In this document: positions 61,162 through 64,000 of the stretch, piece by piece
How the letters are laid out: the number at the start of each line of letters is the position of its first letter
How positions within the stretch are numbered: the stretch's first letter is position 1
Assembly: GCF_020880695.1 (NCBI RefSeq)
Contig: NZ_JAJIWO010000009.1
Location: 62,001 to 126,000 of the forward strand
DNA: 64,000 bases
Source of the DNA: Mucilaginibacter sp. UR6-11
GTDB taxonomy: Bacteria; Bacteroidota; Bacteroidia; Sphingobacteriales; Sphingobacteriaceae
Direction: 5' to 3'
Notes under the pieces: model-generated
Databases searched by the model: none
Told to the model about the DNA's origin: nothing
The model's input: the letters and a program-made list of their open reading frames with translations, nothing else
Translations under genes and position numbers: made by a program

Positions 61162-64000
61162 TTAATTTGATGTCGCTGTGTCCGGTCCTTTAACAGGCAG
61201 ATCATCACTTTGCTCTTTACCGGCAGTGTTTATATTTTCTTCTTTAGCAGGTACTATACTCTTGATATATCCCTTTTTTATAAGGAATGGGATAACATGC
61301 CTGCCTGCCAGGTGTACCGCATCTGCAGATCCCTTGGTTGATTCTATCCTGATACATACCACAATATTACCCCCGCCTCTGGCCATTGGCGCAAAAAACA
61401 CGTACCACCCATCGTTAATGCCATTCTTCTTCCAGATACGCTCAGGCGTTCCGGTTTTACCCGCTACGCTTAAGCCTAATATAGGCGCCTTTGGCGCGCT
61501 TTGCTCTATCATATATTTGGTTATCAGCGCGGTATATTGCGGATCATTAGCCAATTTAATACTGCCTTTAACCGGTTGCTCCGTGCCACTTACCCTTAAC
61601 ACAAAACGATTAGCTACAAGATCCCCATGGTTGGCCACACCGGATACTAATCTGGCAACGGCAGCCGGGGTGGCTATCAATTCGCCCTGGCCCCACGCCA
61701 TGCCTGAGATGCCTTTGGCACGCGTACGGCGTATATTATTAGGATCGTATCGCGGTTTAGTGTTAAATTCTGTTTTACGCCAAAGCTCGCGCCATTTTTC
61801 TTCCTGTACAGCATTGTCAGGCTGCTTTCCATAAAAGTACCCGCCTACTCCATGCAAAAACATCCCGGTCTTTAAATACAAAGTAGCCATATCTTCCTGC
61901 AGTTGTTCCTGATTAGCTAACTTAATAAAGTACACATTGTTTGATTTAGCTACCGCTCTTTCCAAAGTGATCACACCGGTTTCGTCGGGTTCTATTCCTT
62001 TGGTACGAATACGTTCCCAGCTGGCTACATTAAACTTTTTATTGGCAGCAGCTAAACCCAGCTTGTTGAAAGATGCCATTGTTGTAAGTACTTTGGCTGT
62101 CGATCCGGGTTGCGTAGCATAAGTAAAGCCAAGGTCGCTGGTTGTTAGCCATTGCGATAGCTTATTTTGCTCATTTAACGGCATCGTTAACTGATCCCAG
62201 TTGTGCACAGGTGGTAATGGATATACAGCCGATGCAAGGACGTCACCGGTTGACGGTTGCATAATTACTACAGAAACCCGGTTATCGTATAACGAGGTAT
62301 CTGTCGCGATGGATTTCTGTATTTTTGTTTGCAGATCGGCATCTACGGTTAGCTGTACATCCCGGTTCCGGTTTTTAAATTCAGCCACTTCAGTGCTGTT
62401 AATTCCGGCTATAAGCAATGGAACCAATGCGCTGTAATCTTTTTTACTTACAGACATTTCCTTTACGCCACGTGGTAAAAACCGGTCCTCTTTAAACCGG
62501 CTGGCGTGGGTATTATAGCTGGCAACCGGCATCTTAAATCCACGCAGTTCTGCAGCATGTTCATATTCGGCAAAATAACCATTGGTGCTGCCATTAAACA
62601 CGCCGCTATTAGCATCGCCCACCCAAAAAAAAGTTTGCTCTTCAAAAGGATAATAACGCGTTAGCCGCTTATGCATAGCCGAATCAAGATTATAGCTCTG
62701 AATCCCCGAAGAATCTAAAAGCCGTCGCTGTTTTTGAATAAGCTTCGGATCACTGGTCGCCAGTATACGGCCCCCTCTGTCATATAAAGTACCGGCCTGC
62801 AGTTTATTCATTAATACGGCAATGCGAGGGTTATAACTAAACATGCGTGCGCCGCTTTTGTCTGCTACCAATGCTGGCTTTACTATCCATTTGGCATTGT
62901 TAAACAAATAGCGCGATACGTTTACTGTAAGTAATAATATCCCGATACAGGCTACTGCCAATGCAGGCACCAGGTTCCTGTCTTGTTGTTTGGTAATAAA
63001 GTTCATTTGTACAGCCGTGCCTTTCACCCTTGATGCCGACAATAAAAAACCGGCGGCTAAAAAGTTGGCAACCAGCGATGAACCACCATAGCTTTCAAAC
63101 GGAAGCGAGACACCTGATAGGGGTAATGCCCCCGTTGAACCACCGGCTATCAATAAAAATTGCACAAAGGTGCAAATACCGATACCGGCACATAAATAAA
63201 ACAGGAAAGGCGTGCCCGTTTGCCTGCCAATTATAATGGACCGGTGGAGGTATAGTAAAAATATAAGGAATATACATACGATACCCGTCCACCCAAACTC
63301 TTCGCCGATAGACGGTAAAATCATGTCGGTATGGGCTTCGGGGATAGTCTTGGCAAATCCCTCGCCAACTCCCTGCCCGGTAATGCCGCCACTGGCCATG
63401 GCCCAAAGACCATTGGCAACCTGGTCGCCGCCGTAAACTTCATTATCCCAGGCATCCTGCCATATAGCCTTTCTGTCCACCAGCCTTTGTACAGGTCCGG
63501 GTATCAGCTTGTCGAGATGCGGTACTTTGTCGATAGTTAAAAAACCGGCTATAATAATGAGCGCCATGATGGCCGACTCGCTCAATTGTTTTCTTTTGAA
63601 TACTGTCACCGCTACCAGCATGACAACTGTCGCCAATGCCGAAAGCCAGACACTCTTAAATATCCAGGTAACCAATACATAAAAAATAACAGACCCGGCC
63701 ATGAACAAGAAATCGCCCCGCGAAAACGAGAACAAAATGATAAACGTAAAACATATTACCATTGCCGGTCCCAGATCTCCAAGGATAAGAAACAGAAACA
63801 GCGTGATACCGATAGCTATAACGGCAAAGGAAAAGAAGGAGAACCGCTTTTTAAAGCTGGCATATTCACTTATAAAGCGCTCATTGGCTGCAAAAAAGCC
63901 GGCTAAAAAAATGATCACCAAATATTTTACTATTTCGCTTGGCTGAAAGCCAAACAGATTTACCTTAACGCCGCTACCCTCGGGCCCCGACCCAAAACGT
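61162..64000 (-). CDS. FtsW/RodA-type glycosyltransferase fused to transpeptidase PBP (5' end outside window)
   Basis: The frame is open to the right edge (about 946 codons shown), so the gene starts outside. The N-terminal part has SEDS features (GSGVKVNLFGFQPSEIVKYL, later QFLLIAGGSTGALPLSGVSLPFESYGGSSL) with several membrane helices. The C-terminal part is a penicillin-binding transpeptidase with the SxxK (Ser codon at 62101-62103), SNN in AVAKSNNVYF, and KTG (Lys codon at 61456-61458). Together they polymerise and cross-link peptidoglycan. This SEDS-PBP fusion is known from Bacteroidota. It heads an operon-like run with an FHA and a kinase gene, suggesting phospho-regulated wall synthesis. 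Confidence 0.92.
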   Translation of the reverse strand, partial: RFGSGPEGSGVKVNLFGFQPSEIVKYLVIIFLAGFFAANERFISEYASFKKRFSFFSFAVIAIGITLFLFLILGDLGPAMVICFTFIILFSFSRGDFLFMAGSVIFYVLVTWIFKSVWLSALATVVMLVAVTVFKRKQLSESAIMALIIIAGFLTIDKVPHLDKLIPGPVQRLVDRKAIWQDAWDNEVYGGDQVANGLWAMASGGITGQGVGEGFAKTIPEAHTDMILPSIGEEFGWTGIVCIFLIFLLYLHRSIIIGRQTGTPFLFYLCAGIGICTFVQFLLIAGGSTGALPLSGVSLPFESYGGSSLVANFLAAGFLLSASRVKGTAVQMNFITKQQDRNLVPALAVACIGILLLTVNVSRYLFNNAKWIVKPALVADKSGARMFSYNPRIAVLMNKLQAGTLYDRGGRILATSDPKLIQKQRRLLDSSGIQSYNLDSAMHKRLTRYYPFEEQTFFWVGDANSGVFNGSTNGYFAEYEHAAELRGFKMPVASYNTHASRFKEDRFLPRGVKEMSVSKKDYSALVPLLIAGINSTEVAEFKNRNRDVQLTVDADLQTKIQKSIATDTSLYDNRVSVVIMQPSTGDVLASAVYPLPPVHNWDQLTMPLNEQNKLSQWLTTSDLGFTYATQPGSTAKVLTTMASFNKLGLAAANKKFNVASWERIRTKGIEPDETGVITLERAVAKSNNVYFIKLANQEQLQEDMATLYLKTGMFLHGVGGYFYGKQPDNAVQEEKWRELWRKTEFNTKPRYDPNNIRRTRAKGISGMAWGQGELIATPAAVARLVSGVANHGDLVANRFVLRVSGTEQPVKGSIKLANDPQYTALITKYMIEQSAPKAPILGLSVAGKTGTPERIWKKNGINDGWYVFFAPMARGGGNIVVCIRIESTKGSADAVHLAGRHVIPFLIKKGYIKSIVPAKEENINTAGKEQSDDLPVKGPDTATSN

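Overview
The window looks like a chromosomal segment of a Bacteroidota soil or plant-associated bacterium, most likely Sphingobacteriaceae (Mucilaginibacter or Pedobacter type). This is inferred from the protein families: glycine-rich TonB-type barrel, GH144 and GH51 enzymes, DUF1080 and PVC-type cytochrome proteins, 7TMR-DISM kinase, and a FtsW-PBP fusion. Genes lack strong Shine-Dalgarno sequences, and several upstream regions carry Bacteroidota-type -7 elements (TAnnTTTG). I saw no rRNA, tRNA, CRISPR array, transposase or prophage gene.

Layout. 1-7 kb: an edge-truncated regulator that looks AraC-type, an SDR, a 430-bp inverted-repeat element, a monooxygenase-fold protein, gcvP, pdxJ and a deacetylase-like protein. 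7-13 kb: a TonB-type barrel, a receiver protein, an AhpD-like protein with its Crp-type regulator, and a lipoprotein with two aspartic-protease DTG motifs. 13.4-20.7 kb: an operon-like run of a GNAT-like synthase, a ThiF-nitroreductase fusion (Rv1355c type), a 7TM sensor kinase, a receiver-kinase and a receiver, facing one convergent receiver. 20.8-24.9 kb: AhpD-like protein and peroxiredoxin with an OxyR-like box, a frameshifted beta-propeller gene and small genes. 25-39.5 kb: carbohydrate-use genes (putative glycosidase, GH144, SGNH esterase, AraC regulator, GH51, sorbosone-type dehydrogenase, DUF1080), SDR and OYE enzymes.

39.5-52.3 kb is the most striking part. Five tightly packed minus-strand genes encode an HD-PycTM membrane protein, polyphosphate kinase 1 (read in frame into a lipoprotein), a secreted metallophosphatase + kinase-like + barrel protein, a large GAF-like protein, and a second kinase-like + barrel protein. 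The two barrel proteins share a HipA/PI4K/FAM20-like module. It is intact-looking in one and altered at key positions in the other. I propose a polyphosphate- or phosphate-linked outer-membrane system.

52.4-58.3 kb: a frameshifted small secreted protein, then a sugar epimerase, a PVC-type c-cytochrome dehydrogenase and an FG-GAP protein. 58.4-64 kb: efp, then a Ser/Thr kinase, an FHA protein and a FtsW/RodA-PBP fusion running off the window, resembling phospho-controlled wall-synthesis loci of actinobacteria.

Three reading-frame anomalies (about 22826, 48990 and 52450) each sit at a short homopolymer and each is repaired by one base. They may be real mutations or residual sequencing errors.
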